Positions 51,730 through 61,293 of a stretch of 64,000 bases of DNA are shown in pieces. The notes beneath the pieces were generated by a model. That model searched no databases, was not told the origin of the DNA, and saw only the letters and a program-made list of their open reading frames with translations. The stretch is from JBNKHH01 sp050290245 (GTDB taxonomy: Bacteria; Pseudomonadota; Alphaproteobacteria; Rhodobacterales; Rhodobacteraceae), in assembly GCA_050290245.1 (NCBI GenBank), contig JBNKHH010000021.1, positions 1 through 64,000 on the forward strand. Reading direction: 5' to 3'. Each line of letters opens with the position of its first letter. Position 1 is the stretch's first letter. The translations under genes and the position numbers were made by a program.

Positions 51730-53262
51730 TTACCTGAAGAGCGACAGGATCGACTGCGGGGCCTGGTTCGCGATCGACAGCGACTGGATGCCCAACTGCT
51801 GTTGAACCTGGAGAGCCTGCAGGCGTGCCGACGCGGCTTCGAGATCAGCATCGACCAGGGCGCCGATACCGGCTTTCAGCGAATCGGTCAGCTTGCCGAT
51901 GAAGTCGGTCTGGGTCTCGATCCGGCCTTGGGCCGAGCCGAAGGCGGCAGCGGCTTCAATGGCGGTATTGATGTAGGTCTCGATGTTTGCCAAGGCGGCT
52001 TCGACACCCTCATCCGTCGTGACATCAATCGAGTCGACGCCATTGAGGCCACCGGTCGCCTCGCCACCGGCCGCACCGTTGTCGGTGAGCGTCATGTCGG
52101 CGCCGGCGTTGTCAATCTCAAGAACCCATGCGCCGCTTTTCTGCGTCACATTGGTCGAGATGTTTGAAACGGCTGCGCTGTCGATCACGGTCTTCAGTCC
52201 GCGCGCGACGTCTTCAAAGGTCTCGTTCTTGCCGGCGATGTAGTCGTAGTTGACGCCGCCGAGAGTCACTCGGTACCCGTCACCTTCTGCGACGCCTGCG
52301 GTTGTCGAGAAAGTCACATCCGATGCGCGTGAATTGACCGTTTGCGTGGCGGTGGTAGCAGCCGTCGCGGTCGTGCCGTTCGCGGTCAGAGCGAAAGTGG
52401 CCGCGCCCGTGCCCGAAGTGTTTACGGTCACATCCTCGAAGGCTCGCGTGTTGACGATCGAAATGGTGGCCGTCGCCACGGTGGCGGTGATGCCGTCGAT
52501 CCCCGCAGTGTTAATGGCGGCGGTCAGTCCCGCGGCCAAATCTCCAGCAGCTGTCGTGGTTGTGGTGAAGCTGACGGTTTCGCCTGCGACCTGCATGTTG
52601 TAGGTTTCACCAGCGACAATCGTGCCGGCCACCAGTGCGGTCATCGTGTTCCCGGCACTGGAGAACTGACCGCCCGTGCCGGCGGCAGAGAGGTTGGAAC
52701 CGTCAACCGCGGTGATATTAGCGGCAAGGGAAGTTCCGGTACCGAAGACACCCGCAGCATCGCTCAGGTCCTGGCGCGCAATGGTGATATCAGACGCCGA
52801 AACGGTGCCGTCGGCCGCCCGGTCGAGGGACGACAGGATGTTGACGTCATCGGTGCCCGACAGCAGATTCAAACCGTTGAACTGCGCCGCGCCGACAACC
52901 GATTTGATCTGGTCGGACAGCGCGTCTACATCGTCCTGGAGCTTTGAGCGATCGACGTTTTCTTCCTGCGCGGCGACGATCTTTTCCTTCATCTGGGTCA
53001 GAAGGTCAGTCACGGTTTCGGAGGCCTGTCTGGCAACGGTAACGGTGGACTGACCAAGGTTGAGACTGTCGGAGATGGCTTTGAAGCTCATCGCGTCAGA
53101 TTCCATAACCTTGGAGATGGCCCAGACCGCCGAGTTGTCCTTGGCGCTGCTGATTGCCTTGCCCGTGGAGATCATCCGCTGGGTATCTTCGAGGCTGTTG
53201 TTGATGGTACGGAGGTTTTGCAGCGCAACCATTGCGCTGGTGTTGGTAAGAATACTTGCCAT
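51730..53262 (-). CDS. fliC: Flagellin FliC
   Basis: The 510-residue protein has the flagellin D0/D1 N-terminus (ILTNTSAMVALQNLRTINNS, then ISTGKAISSAKDNSAVWAIS) and C-terminus (RIETQTDFIGKLTDSLKAGI, then QQQLGIQSLSIANQAPQSIL), with an Ala/Thr-rich outer domain of about 270 residues in the middle. It polymerises into the filament. It is larger than typical alphaproteobacterial flagellins near 400 residues or less because of that outer domain. GGAGA lies eight bases before the ATG. Confidence 0.95.
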   Translation of the reverse strand: MASILTNTSAMVALQNLRTINNSLEDTQRMISTGKAISSAKDNSAVWAISKVMESDAMSFKAISDSLNLGQSTVTVARQASETVTDLLTQMKEKIVAAQEENVDRSKLQDDVDALSDQIKSVVGAAQFNGLNLLSGTDDVNILSSLDRAADGTVSASDITIARQDLSDAAGVFGTGTSLAANITAVDGSNLSAAGTGGQFSSAGNTMTALVAGTIVAGETYNMQVAGETVSFTTTTTAAGDLAAGLTAAINTAGIDGITATVATATISIVNTRAFEDVTVNTSGTGAATFALTANGTTATAATTATQTVNSRASDVTFSTTAGVAEGDGYRVTLGGVNYDYIAGKNETFEDVARGLKTVIDSAAVSNISTNVTQKSGAWVLEIDNAGADMTLTDNGAAGGEATGGLNGVDSIDVTTDEGVEAALANIETYINTAIEAAAAFGSAQGRIETQTDFIGKLTDSLKAGIGALVDADLEAASARLQALQVQQQLGIQSLSIANQAPQSILSLFR

Positions 53263-53472
53263 CTGGCGTTCTCCAGTATTTTTGGGGCGGTTATCCGCCA
53301 GGTTTCAGAGACGTCTTTCAGACGAGACGGCCATTCTGACGTTGCGGATGTCCCCCAGGATCACGCGCCACCACTTCTTGGTGCTGCGATGACTTCACTC
53401 CGCAGGCCTTAAGAAAGCCTGAAGATTTGGTGAGGCGTGCGCCCCAAACTTGCCTGCCATTTCATTCAACTT

Positions 53473-53811
53473 TTAGAGTTTTTGGATCAATGAAGATGGC
53501 GTGCGAGACAAAGGGCTGCGCTTGCCGCCACGCGAATAGGTCGACTGGTGTTCGCCGCTGGCGATCTGTCCCAGTTGAGTAATCGCCGCCTGAATGCCGC
53601 GCTGTGCCGAGCGCAACAGGGCCTCGTTGTACGCTGCTTTATCCACGACGCGTCGGCAGTCGTCCCGGTCCAACGTGCCAGAGATGGATTTGAGATGGTC
53701 GGCCAGGGAAGATTTGCGGGTCGCAATTTCGAGTAGATCCGCATAGTTCCCATTCAGGAGACAGTGCTGCTCTTCTGCCAAAACGTTCTCGAGTTCGCGT
53801 ATCACATTCAT
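53473..53811 (-). CDS. flgN: FlgN-like export chaperone candidate
   Basis: The 112-residue protein is helical and charged: LENVLAEEQHCLLNGNYADL, ATRKSSLADHLKSISGTL, then LRSAQRGIQAAITQLGQI. This N-terminal pattern, in which short acidic helices end near a KxxL segment, resembles FlgN, the chaperone for FlgK and FlgL. It overlaps the FlgJ-like gene by four bases and lies upstream of fliC. FlgN is poorly conserved, so context supports the name as much as sequence. Confidence 0.65.
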   Translation of the reverse strand: MNVIRELENVLAEEQHCLLNGNYADLLEIATRKSSLADHLKSISGTLDRDDCRRVVDKAAYNEALLRSAQRGIQAAITQLGQIASGEHQSTYSRGGKRSPLSRTPSSLIQKL

Positions 53812-54095
53812 TTTTCTTGCCCCCCCACCAGAGACCTATAGATCGACTCGGCCAACCCGAGCCCGCCGGCCTGCGCGGTGGCCTTGGCGTATTCCTGGAC
53901 GAGAAAGCTCGAAAACTGCTCTTCGCCTGCACCACCGCCGAAGGCAGATCTTGCTTCGCCAACGCCCGAACTTTTCAACATTTCGGCAATAAAGCTGGTT
54001 TCGAGTTCGGTCGCGACGGCCATGAGTTTTGGGTCTTTCTCCCGGGACGCACCGTCATGCGGACGGATCGCGTGGACAGGGGCCACTGCATTCAT
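53808..54095 (-). CDS. FlgJ-like rod-binding protein without muramidase domain
   Basis: The 95-residue protein is a rod-binding domain alone: MAVATELETSFIAEMLKSSG, then FGGGAGEEQFSSFLVQEYAK and GLGLAESIYRSL. This matches the N-terminal half of FlgJ; the muramidase half found in enterics is absent, as is usual in alphaproteobacteria. The separate transglycosylase at 39074-39826 could supply that activity. ATG 54095 has AAGGA at proper spacing; the in-frame ATG 54128 has none. Confidence 0.82.
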   Translation of the reverse strand: MNAVAPVHAIRPHDGASREKDPKLMAVATELETSFIAEMLKSSGVGEARSAFGGGAGEEQFSSFLVQEYAKATAQAGGLGLAESIYRSLVGGQEK

Positions 54096-54211
54096 ATTCC
54101 TGATCCTTCTGATCGAGCGAATTTTCATGACTATCGGCGATACTGGTAAAGAACTGGTAATTCCCGACGTTTATGACCGCCATCAAAGGACAGGACGTCC
54201 GGAGGTATGGT

Positions 54212-55921
54212 ATGCAAGTCAGTTTGAAGATGTTCAGCGTTGACGCCGGTGGTGACGGCAAGACCGCTGCACCCGAGGCCGGCGGGGCAGTGGATTTCAA
54301 GGTTGGATCGGAATTTTCGGACCTGATGTCGGCTGAGCCCGACGCCGAAATAGAAGTTTCGCAGTTCATGGATGAGGTCGCTGAATTTGTCGATCCTCCC
54401 AAGGTAGAGCGACCAGCGTTCCAGGCGCCTATTGGCTTTGCAAACCACGACAAGGTCGAGGCCGGCGTTCTGCGGGGACCTGATATGAACGCGTCTAGCA
54501 AAGAGCTTCGCGCGCGGAATGTGATTGCAGCTCCGGTAATGGATTCTGGGAGTCCAGCGCAGAATCCGGAAACTCGTCGAGCTAACGCGTCGAGTGGTGT
54601 TGAGAGCTTCCCGGAAAGCGTTGTCGTCATGGACGCCCGGAAATTCGTCGCGGTGCCGGTCGAACAGAACTCTGATACCAAACCCCGGAACGGCGGTTCT
54701 CCTGAACGCACGCCGGAACCGTCCCAAGGCAACTTCCCTGTCGGACAGCGGAGCCTGGGCGAAGGCGTCGCGCCAGTGGCGGGAGACAAAAGCCTTCCAA
54801 ATGCCCGCATGGCTTCAAGTGGCCGCGTCAGAGTGGAACAAGATGAGATAGACCGTGCAGAAACAAGGGGGCCCGTCAAAGACGTGCCTCGTTTCGATCG
54901 CCGGCAGGTGGAATACGTTCCAGATAAACCGATGCCGCGAAATGCGACTCCAGACGGGCCAGCAATATCTTCCGTCGGTGAGCTGGCTGAGAATTCGGCG
55001 CCGCGTATAGCCAAGGTCGGCGCTACCGAAAATCTCGCGAAAATCGAGGGGCGGCCGCAGCAATTTGCACGACCTCCGTTGGAGCAGAGCGCAATGAAGC
55101 AAGGAGGCTCGCCCGAAAGACAATTCAAACCCGACCTGTTGCGGGCTGATCGCGGTGCCGTAGCGTCGGCCGAGAGCCGACAGGAGCCGGAGAGAACGGC
55201 CTTCGCGGCGCCTCGAATTTCCGAACGTGTGTCGCAGCCCCTGATCCGGGAAGACCGCGGCCGATCAACGGGAGGGTCTCGTGATCGCATTTCTGAACTG
55301 CCCCCGTCCGCAGTTCAGGTCGATGCGGCAAAACCGTTGCCAGCCGCGGGATCGGCCAAAGTTGAGATAATTTCAGTTGGGTTTAACGCCACTCAACCCG
55401 AGAGTTACCGGGGTGCCGAGGATGGCGAGCCCGGGGCCGACGTCATTGACGTTGGCGGATCCAATGAAGCCAAGGATCCAAAACCGCTTTCGCCAGGCGG
55501 GCAAACTCGATCGATTGACATACCTGCGCGGCCAATTCTGGCCCAGATCGTACATGCGGCGAAGCTGAACGGCGAGGGAACCGTGGAGGTACGCCTATTC
55601 CCCGAGGAGCTGGGCCGGGTCCGACTTTCGATGTCGGCTGGAGAAGTTGGGATGGTCGTGCATATCGTGGCCGAGCGAGCGGATACGTTGGACCTCCTGC
55701 GGCGGAACATCGACATGTTGGCGGCGGATCTGCAGCAAAATGGTTTCGAGGACCTGGATTTCACTTTTGGTCAGGATGGTGGGGCAAGTAGTGCAGGCCA
55801 TGAGTTCGATTTGGAGGATTTTGCCAATCTCGGAACAGGTGCAGGCTCCGAAGCCTCTGCGACCACCGCACGGACCTTAGGAATTCTGTCGCTCGGCGGC
55901 GGCCTCGACATCCGGCTTTAG
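54212..55921 (+). CDS. fliK: Flagellar hook-length control protein FliK
   Basis: The 569-residue protein has a long, low-complexity, Pro/Arg/Glu-rich N-terminal part (1-430) typical of FliK rulers and a conserved C-terminal hook-length domain (about 445-540) with LNGEGTVEVRLFPEELGRVR and LDLLRRNIDMLAADLQQNGF. It measures the hook and triggers FlhB. ATG 54212 is chosen because GGAGG lies six bases upstream; an in-frame ATG at 54173 has none. flgD follows after 11 bp. Confidence 0.88.
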   Translation: MQVSLKMFSVDAGGDGKTAAPEAGGAVDFKVGSEFSDLMSAEPDAEIEVSQFMDEVAEFVDPPKVERPAFQAPIGFANHDKVEAGVLRGPDMNASSKELRARNVIAAPVMDSGSPAQNPETRRANASSGVESFPESVVVMDARKFVAVPVEQNSDTKPRNGGSPERTPEPSQGNFPVGQRSLGEGVAPVAGDKSLPNARMASSGRVRVEQDEIDRAETRGPVKDVPRFDRRQVEYVPDKPMPRNATPDGPAISSVGELAENSAPRIAKVGATENLAKIEGRPQQFARPPLEQSAMKQGGSPERQFKPDLLRADRGAVASAESRQEPERTAFAAPRISERVSQPLIREDRGRSTGGSRDRISELPPSAVQVDAAKPLPAAGSAKVEIISVGFNATQPESYRGAEDGEPGADVIDVGGSNEAKDPKPLSPGGQTRSIDIPARPILAQIVHAAKLNGEGTVEVRLFPEELGRVRLSMSAGEVGMVVHIVAERADTLDLLRRNIDMLAADLQQNGFEDLDFTFGQDGGASSAGHEFDLEDFANLGTGAGSEASATTARTLGILSLGGGLDIRL

Positions 55922-55932
55922 GGAGCAGCGAT

Positions 55933-56607
55933 ATGGAAGTGCAAACACAGACAGCGAAGCAAGCGGCTTCGGTCGCCAGTCAGAATACCCGGCAAGATCA
56001 GGAAACATCGGGGCTCAGCTCGGATTTCGAGACATTCTTGCTGATGCTTACAACGCAAATGCAAAACCAGGATCCGTTGAACCCGATCGAGTCCCAGGAT
56101 TTTGCCGTTCAGCTTGCGACATTTTCAGGTGTTGAACAGCAGGTGCGCACGAATGAACTGCTGGAGAGCCTGTCCGGTGGTCTGGGCCTGACTGGCTTGT
56201 CGCAACTGGCTGGATGGGTTGGGATGGAGGCGCGGGTAACCGCGCCAGCCGTTTTCGACGGATCGCCTATTGAACTGGTGCCGGACGCGGATCCGGGGTC
56301 GGATTCTGCCGAACTGGTGGTCTTGAACGCCTATGGGCAGGAGATTTCGCGGCAACAGGTCTCGGTCGTGGCCGGACAGATGGAGTGGGCCGGTGTCGCG
56401 GACAATGGCGCCCCCTTGGAGCCGGGCGAATACAGTTTCCAGATTGCAAGCTACAGCCAGGGTGAGCTGACGAGCGTTCGAGACGTGCCGCACTATGCCA
56501 GGATCGACGAAGCCCGACAGGGCCTGGACGGAATCGAACTTGTCACGGACGGTGGAATTATCGTTCCATCGGCCGAGGTTACCGCTCTGCGTGCGCCGGC
56601 CGGGTGA
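55933..56607 (+). CDS. flgD: Flagellar hook cap protein FlgD
   Basis: The 224-residue protein has the FlgD core DFETFLLMLTTQMQNQDPLN followed by PIESQDFAVQLATFSGVEQQ, then a beta-rich C-terminal domain (AYGQEISRQQVSVVAGQMEW). FlgD caps the growing hook. It is the last gene of the flagellar locus, and its stop lies four bases from the end of convergent ubiB. Confidence 0.93.
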   Translation: MEVQTQTAKQAASVASQNTRQDQETSGLSSDFETFLLMLTTQMQNQDPLNPIESQDFAVQLATFSGVEQQVRTNELLESLSGGLGLTGLSQLAGWVGMEARVTAPAVFDGSPIELVPDADPGSDSAELVVLNAYGQEISRQQVSVVAGQMEWAGVADNGAPLEPGEYSFQIASYSQGELTSVRDVPHYARIDEARQGLDGIELVTDGGIIVPSAEVTALRAPAG

Positions 56608-56611
56608 TCAC

Positions 56612-58132
56612 CTAGAGACTCAGCCCGATGAAAAATGCGGCAGTTGTACAGGCAACACCCAGCAGGACATAGGGCCAGGCAGACATACGCGGCTCCGGCG
56701 CGTCTTGAGACGTCTGCCGGATCAAGGCCGACTCGACGAGCTGCGGCAACTTCGGACCGAATCGGCCAAGAACCCGAACCGTTCTGAACAGGTCCCGTGC
56801 CACAGCCCTCGGCCCGACATTCTCCGTGATATAGGCCTCGACCGTGGGGCGTGCGGCGCTCCAGATGTTGATGTGAGGGTCAAGCGAGCGCGCCACGCCT
56901 TCGACCACGACCATGGTGCGCTGTAGCAGGATAAGTTCGGTCCTGGTCTGCATGCCGAACCGTTCTGTGACTTCGAACAGATAGGTCAGCAGCCGGGCCA
57001 TGGAAATCCGGCTGGCGTCCATGCCGAAGATCGGCTCGCCAACCGCCCGAAGCGCCCTCGCGAACTCATCCACATCGCGGTCAGCGGGCACGTAGCCGGC
57101 TTCAAAATGAACTTCGGCAACCCGGTGATAGTCGCGACGGATGAATCCGATGAGGATTTCGGCATAGACCCGGCGCGTATACTCGTCGATGCGCCCCATG
57201 ATGCCGAAATCCAGAGCGACCAATACGCCATCCTCGGTGACTTGCAGGTTCCCCTGGTGCATGTCGGCATGAAAATACCCGTCGCGCAACGCATGGCTGA
57301 GGAACGTGCTCAGGACCTTCTCGGCGAGTCGCACACGATCGATCCCGGCACGATCAATAGCTTCAAGATCCCCCAAGGGAATTCCGTCGGCCCATTCCAG
57401 CGTCATGACCTGGCGGGATGAAAGCGACCACTTGGCGTGGGGCACGCGGAACCCTTGATCGTCGGTTGTGTTGGATTCGAATTCAGAGGCCGCAGCAGTC
57501 TCGAGTCTCAGATCCAACTCCCCCATGACCACGCCTTCGAAATGCGCGATGACGTCCATCGGGCGCAAACGGCGCGATCCGGGAGAAAGCGTCTCGATCA
57601 TGCGCGCGGCGAAATAGAAAGCATCAATGTCGCGGCGGAAGGCCTGCTCGATCCTGGGGCGCAGCACCTTGACGGCCACGGCTTCACCGGTTTCCGCGAG
57701 ATGGGCCTTGTGGACCTGTGCGATCGAGGCCGCAGCAACGGGCTCGGAGAAATCCCTGAAGATCTTTTCGACCGGTGCACCCAGCTCGCTCGCAACCGTC
57801 GATTTCGCCGTGGTCGTCGGGAAGGGCGGAAGCCGGTCTTGAAGTACTCGGAGCTGCTCGGCCATTTCCGGGCCGACTACGTCGGGGCGGGTCGAAAGAA
57901 TCTGGCCGAATTTGATATAGGCTGGACCGAGAGCGGTGATCGCGCGCGTGATAGGTGGCAATGAGGTGTCACCCTTGTAGCCAAGCCATTTGAATGGCCA
58001 GCCGATGACGCGCGCTGCAATCCTGAGCGATGGCGGCGCGTCGAGAGCTTCGAGTGCGACGCGCATAGCGCCCGTCCGCTCGAAAGTGGCTCCGGTTCGG
58101 ATTAGCCTGAGGAAGTTGTGGGGTCCGCGCAC
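56612..58132 (-). CDS. ubiB: Ubiquinone biosynthesis ATPase/kinase-like protein UbiB
   Basis: The 506-residue ABC1/ADCK family protein has the KxGQ motif (YIKFGQILSTRPD), the A-rich loop VAAASIAQVHKAHL, VAVKVLRP and the metal-site DFGIMG. Two transmembrane segments are at the C-terminus (ending WPYVLLGVACTTAAFFIGLSL by key residues). UbiB is needed for coenzyme Q hydroxylation and lipid handling at the inner membrane. The start is GTG 58132, directly after the ubiE stop. Confidence 0.93.
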   Translation of the reverse strand: MRGPHNFLRLIRTGATFERTGAMRVALEALDAPPSLRIAARVIGWPFKWLGYKGDTSLPPITRAITALGPAYIKFGQILSTRPDVVGPEMAEQLRVLQDRLPPFPTTTAKSTVASELGAPVEKIFRDFSEPVAAASIAQVHKAHLAETGEAVAVKVLRPRIEQAFRRDIDAFYFAARMIETLSPGSRRLRPMDVIAHFEGVVMGELDLRLETAAASEFESNTTDDQGFRVPHAKWSLSSRQVMTLEWADGIPLGDLEAIDRAGIDRVRLAEKVLSTFLSHALRDGYFHADMHQGNLQVTEDGVLVALDFGIMGRIDEYTRRVYAEILIGFIRRDYHRVAEVHFEAGYVPADRDVDEFARALRAVGEPIFGMDASRISMARLLTYLFEVTERFGMQTRTELILLQRTMVVVEGVARSLDPHINIWSAARPTVEAYITENVGPRAVARDLFRTVRVLGRFGPKLPQLVESALIRQTSQDAPEPRMSAWPYVLLGVACTTAAFFIGLSL

Positions 58133-58885
58133 TTAGATCTTCCACCCGGAATGCAGGGCCGCGATCCCCATGGAGAGATTGCGATACTTGACGTTCTCGA
58201 AGCCCACGTCGCGGATCATGGCGGCGAATGTGTCCTGATCGGGGAAACGGCGGATTGACTCGACAAGGTATTGATAGCTGTCGCGGTCCCCGGCAATGAG
58301 CTGTCCCATGCGCGGAATCACGTTGTAGGAATAAAGGTCATAGGCCTTTTGCAGACCCGCATTCGGCAACTGGGAAAACTCCAGAACCATCAGGCGGCCG
58401 CCCGGCTTGAGGACACGATAGGCCTCGGAAAGCGCATCAGCGATGCGTGTGACGTTCCGGATACCGAAAGAGATTGTATAGACATCGAAGGTTGAATCTT
58501 CGAAGGGCAAAGCCATGGCGTCGCCTGTGACCCAGTCGAGGTGATCCGCGAGAGAGGCAGCCTCAGCGCGTTTGCGGCCTTCGACAAGCATGGATTCGGT
58601 CATGTCCAAAACCACTGCGTTCGCACTTGGAGCCCGGCGTAAGAACCTGAAAGAGATATCCCCCGTTCCGCCCGCAACGTCCAAAAGCCGCTGACCGGGT
58701 CTTGGCGCCAGCCAGTCCATCATCGCGTCTTTCCAAATGCGGTGGATGCCGACCGACATGACATCATTCATCACATCGTACTTGGACGCGACGTTGGTAA
58801 AGACACCGTGGACCAGCCCGGCCTTTTCATCTTCGCGTACGGTGCGTGCGCCGAAATGGGTGGTCTTGTCACTTTGATCGGTCAT
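58133..58885 (-). CDS. ubiE: Ubiquinone/menaquinone C-methyltransferase UbiE
   Basis: The 250-residue SAM methyltransferase has motif I LLDVAGGTGDISFRFL, the UbiE signature YDVMNDVMSVGIHRIWKDAM (by key residues) and ISFGIRNVTRIADALSEAYR, RVLKPGGRLMVLEFSQ. It methylates the benzoquinol ring during coenzyme Q synthesis. ubiE and ubiB form a two-gene leftward operon divergent from mutM. Confidence 0.95.
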   Translation of the reverse strand: MTDQSDKTTHFGARTVREDEKAGLVHGVFTNVASKYDVMNDVMSVGIHRIWKDAMMDWLAPRPGQRLLDVAGGTGDISFRFLRRAPSANAVVLDMTESMLVEGRKRAEAASLADHLDWVTGDAMALPFEDSTFDVYTISFGIRNVTRIADALSEAYRVLKPGGRLMVLEFSQLPNAGLQKAYDLYSYNVIPRMGQLIAGDRDSYQYLVESIRRFPDQDTFAAMIRDVGFENVKYRNLSMGIAALHSGWKI

Positions 58886-59145
58886 GAGCTTTGCTTGTTC
58901 TGGCTTCGGGGTGTCTTATACCCGCCTGAGGACTGGAGCAATTGCGCAAGATATCACCGTGAGGAAAGTGACCTTTCTGCTGGTGGCCCGGGGAATGGGC
59001 AGGGTGTGTTTGCCGGAAATCCGGACGGATGGGGAAGAGCGAGGCAACTTTCTGGTCTTTCGTAAGGATCGGAAAGCGCGGATATCGTACATTGGTCGTG
59101 GTGTGCGATTGGTCTTGATCGCAACGGAAGCAAGGTAGGAGCAGA

Positions 59146-59997
59146 ATGCCCGAACTGCCAGAGGTTGAGACGGTTCGCCGGGGGTTGGTCCCCGCCATGG
59201 AGGGCGTCGTGATGGAGCGGGTGGACGTCAATCGGCCCGACTTGCGCTGGCCATTTCCGGAACGCATGGCGGACCGCCTGACGGGGGTTCGCATTGACCG
59301 GCTGCGGCGACGGTCAAAGTTTATTCTTGCTGATCTTTCCAGTGGCGAGACGCTGATCATTCACCTCGGCATGTCCGGGCGTATCCTGATCTCGGGCGAT
59401 CCGCTGGGCCAGTTTCATCGCGACCATCCGGCTCCGCAAAAGCATGATCACGTGGTCTTTCACATGGCCAACGGTGCGCGCGTGACGTTCAACGACGCGC
59501 GCCGGTTTGGGGCTATGGATTTGGCTTCAACCGAAACGGTCGAAAGCCACGTGTTTTTGAACAAGCTTGGGCCAGAGCCTCTCGGCAACGCATTTGACGA
59601 AACCTATCTGGCGGCGGCGCTGAAGGGGCGAAAGACTCCGGTGAAATCGGCTTTGCTGGATCAGCGTGTGGTGGCGGGTCTCGGAAATATCTACGTATGC
59701 GAGGTTCTCTTCCGAGCCGGAATGTCGCCCCTTCGCCAGTCTGGTCGGATATCTGCGGAAAAAGTCGCCGGATTGGTGCCTTTGATCCGGGAAGTGCTGA
59801 ACGAGGCCATCGAAGCCGGAGGGTCTTCGCTGAAAGACTATCGGCAAGCAGACGGCGAACTGGGCTATTTTCAGCACGGTTTCAGGGTTTATGACCGCGA
59901 AGGTGCCGAGTGCCTAACGCCGGGATGCGGCGGCAGAATCCGTCGTGTCACACAGTCTGGACGGTCGAGCTTCTATTGCCCGAGGTGCCAAAGATAA
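59146..59997 (+). CDS. mutM: Formamidopyrimidine-DNA glycosylase MutM (Fpg)
   Basis: The 283-residue repair enzyme starts MPELPEVETVRRGL, with Pro2 as the Schiff-base nucleophile and Glu3, and has the conserved Lys58 in RRRSKFI and the GGSSLKDYRQADGELGYFQH segment. It ends in a zinc finger (CLTPGCGGRIRRVTQ, then FYCPRCQR). It removes 8-oxoguanine and formamidopyrimidines from DNA. AGGAGCAGA precedes the ATG. The gene is divergent from ubiE across a 260-bp gap with no other gene. Confidence 0.96.
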   Translation: MPELPEVETVRRGLVPAMEGVVMERVDVNRPDLRWPFPERMADRLTGVRIDRLRRRSKFILADLSSGETLIIHLGMSGRILISGDPLGQFHRDHPAPQKHDHVVFHMANGARVTFNDARRFGAMDLASTETVESHVFLNKLGPEPLGNAFDETYLAAALKGRKTPVKSALLDQRVVAGLGNIYVCEVLFRAGMSPLRQSGRISAEKVAGLVPLIREVLNEAIEAGGSSLKDYRQADGELGYFQHGFRVYDREGAECLTPGCGGRIRRVTQSGRSSFYCPRCQR

Positions 59998-60061
59998 CTT
60001 GATCCCGAAGAATTGGCTGGTAAGGCTTGCCTTCGACTGAAACCACGGAAAGCAAATTCCC

Positions 60062-60838
60062 ATGGCCTATGAGACGCTTATCGTCGAAACCGAGGAACAC
60101 GTCACGACAATCCGCCTGAACAGGCCGGATGCTTTGAATGCACTGAACATCGAGCTTCTGCGAGAGTTGGCTCAGGCTATAGGAGAAGCTGCGGACAATG
60201 ATTCGGTGAGGTGCATCGTGCTGACCGGGTCCGAAAAGGCTTTCGCGGCGGGTGCCGACATCAAGGAAATGGCCGACAAGACTTTCGTCGATGTCCTGAC
60301 CGAGGATTTGTTCAGCGCCGAGACAGAAGCCATTCTTCGCTGCCGTAAGCCAATCATCGCGGCTGTGTCCGGCTATGCCCTTGGGGGCGGGTGCGAACTG
60401 GCGATGATCTGCGATTTCATTATCGCGTCGGATACGGCGAAATTCGGCCAGCCTGAAATCAACCTGGGCGTAGTTGCCGGAATCGGCGGGACCCAGAGGC
60501 TGACGCGTTTCGTCGGCAAGTCCAAAGCGATGGACATGCATCTGACGGGAAGATTTATGGACGCTGCCGAAGCCGAACGCTCGGGTCTTGTCAGCCGCGT
60601 CGTTCCAGTCAAAAAGTTGATGGACGAGGCTCTGGCAGCTGCGCACAAGATCGCCGAAAAATCCACGCTGGCAACCATGGTCGTCAAGGAAGCGGTGAAC
60701 CGAAGTTATGAAACAACGCTTCGCGAAGGGTTGTTGTTCGAGCGCCGGGTGTTCCATTCGCTTTTCGCGACAGAGGATCAGAAAGAGGGCATGTCTGCTT
60801 TCCTTGAGAAGCGTGAGGCGCAGTTCCGCGGCAGGTAA
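60062..60838 (+). CDS. Enoyl-CoA hydratase
   Basis: The 258-residue crotonase-fold enzyme has the oxyanion-hole motifs AFAAGADIKEMAD and GYALGGGCELAMICD, the two expected catalytic glutamates (one in ALGGGCELAM, one in PEINLGVVAGIGGTQRL), and the C-terminal helix with FLEKREAQFRG. It hydrates short- to medium-chain enoyl-CoA in fatty or amino acid breakdown. It sits between mutM and rpsT, a common place in this bacterial group. Confidence 0.93.
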   Translation: MAYETLIVETEEHVTTIRLNRPDALNALNIELLRELAQAIGEAADNDSVRCIVLTGSEKAFAAGADIKEMADKTFVDVLTEDLFSAETEAILRCRKPIIAAVSGYALGGGCELAMICDFIIASDTAKFGQPEINLGVVAGIGGTQRLTRFVGKSKAMDMHLTGRFMDAAEAERSGLVSRVVPVKKLMDEALAAAHKIAEKSTLATMVVKEAVNRSYETTLREGLLFERRVFHSLFATEDQKEGMSAFLEKREAQFRGR

Positions 60839-61007
60839 ATCCGCCGCGTACAGGAATCGGATTCAGGGGTTTTCAAACACGGTTTTTTGGCTTATGCGGC
60901 ACGCTTACATGCGCGTGGAGCCCGCTTAGGCTAGTATCCGTCGGATCATCCGGCAGCGGGAGCTTTTGCGCAACTAGGACAAACAGACCCGGGATACGGA
61001 CCATATC

Positions 61008-61271
61008 ATGGCTAATTCGCCTCAATCTAAAAAGCGCGCTCGCCAGAACGCGCGCCGTCTTGAAGTCAACAAGGCACGTCGCTCGCGCATTCGCACCTAT
61101 CTTCGCAAAGTCGAAGAAGCCATCGCTTCCGGCGACAAGGATGCTGCAACGACCGCACTTCGTCTCGCACAGCCCGAGCTGATGCGCGGCGTGACCAAGG
61201 GCGTCTATCACAAGAACACTGCTTCGCGCAAAATGTCGCGTCTTGCGGCCCGCGTAAAAGCAATCGGCTGA
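61008..61271 (+). CDS. rpsT: 30S ribosomal protein S20
   Basis: The 87-residue, highly basic protein reads MANSPQSKKRARQNARRLEV and continues with three helices including TALRLAQPELMRGVTKGVYH and HKNTASRKMSRLAARVKA. It is a standard S20 that binds 16S rRNA. It is followed by a clear rho-independent terminator at 61294-61322. Confidence 0.97.
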   Translation: MANSPQSKKRARQNARRLEVNKARRSRIRTYLRKVEEAIASGDKDAATTALRLAQPELMRGVTKGVYHKNTASRKMSRLAARVKAIG

Positions 61272-61293
61272 GCCCAAATTCAGTCCCTGGATC

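Noticed and set aside
53439..53470. Sigma-54-like element before fliC (TGGCAG-N5-TTTGG on the minus strand)
   Set aside because: It lacks the invariant GC of the -12 element and differs at several positions, so I do not call it. No clear sigma-28 site was seen either.
53639..53647. TTATCCACG, one base off a DnaA box
   Set aside because: It is a single site inside the FlgN-like coding region, far from dnaA, with no cluster around it.
58884..59138. Small rightward frame between ubiE and mutM
   Set aside because: It has no ribosome site, no recognisable domain and overlaps the promoter space of two divergent genes.
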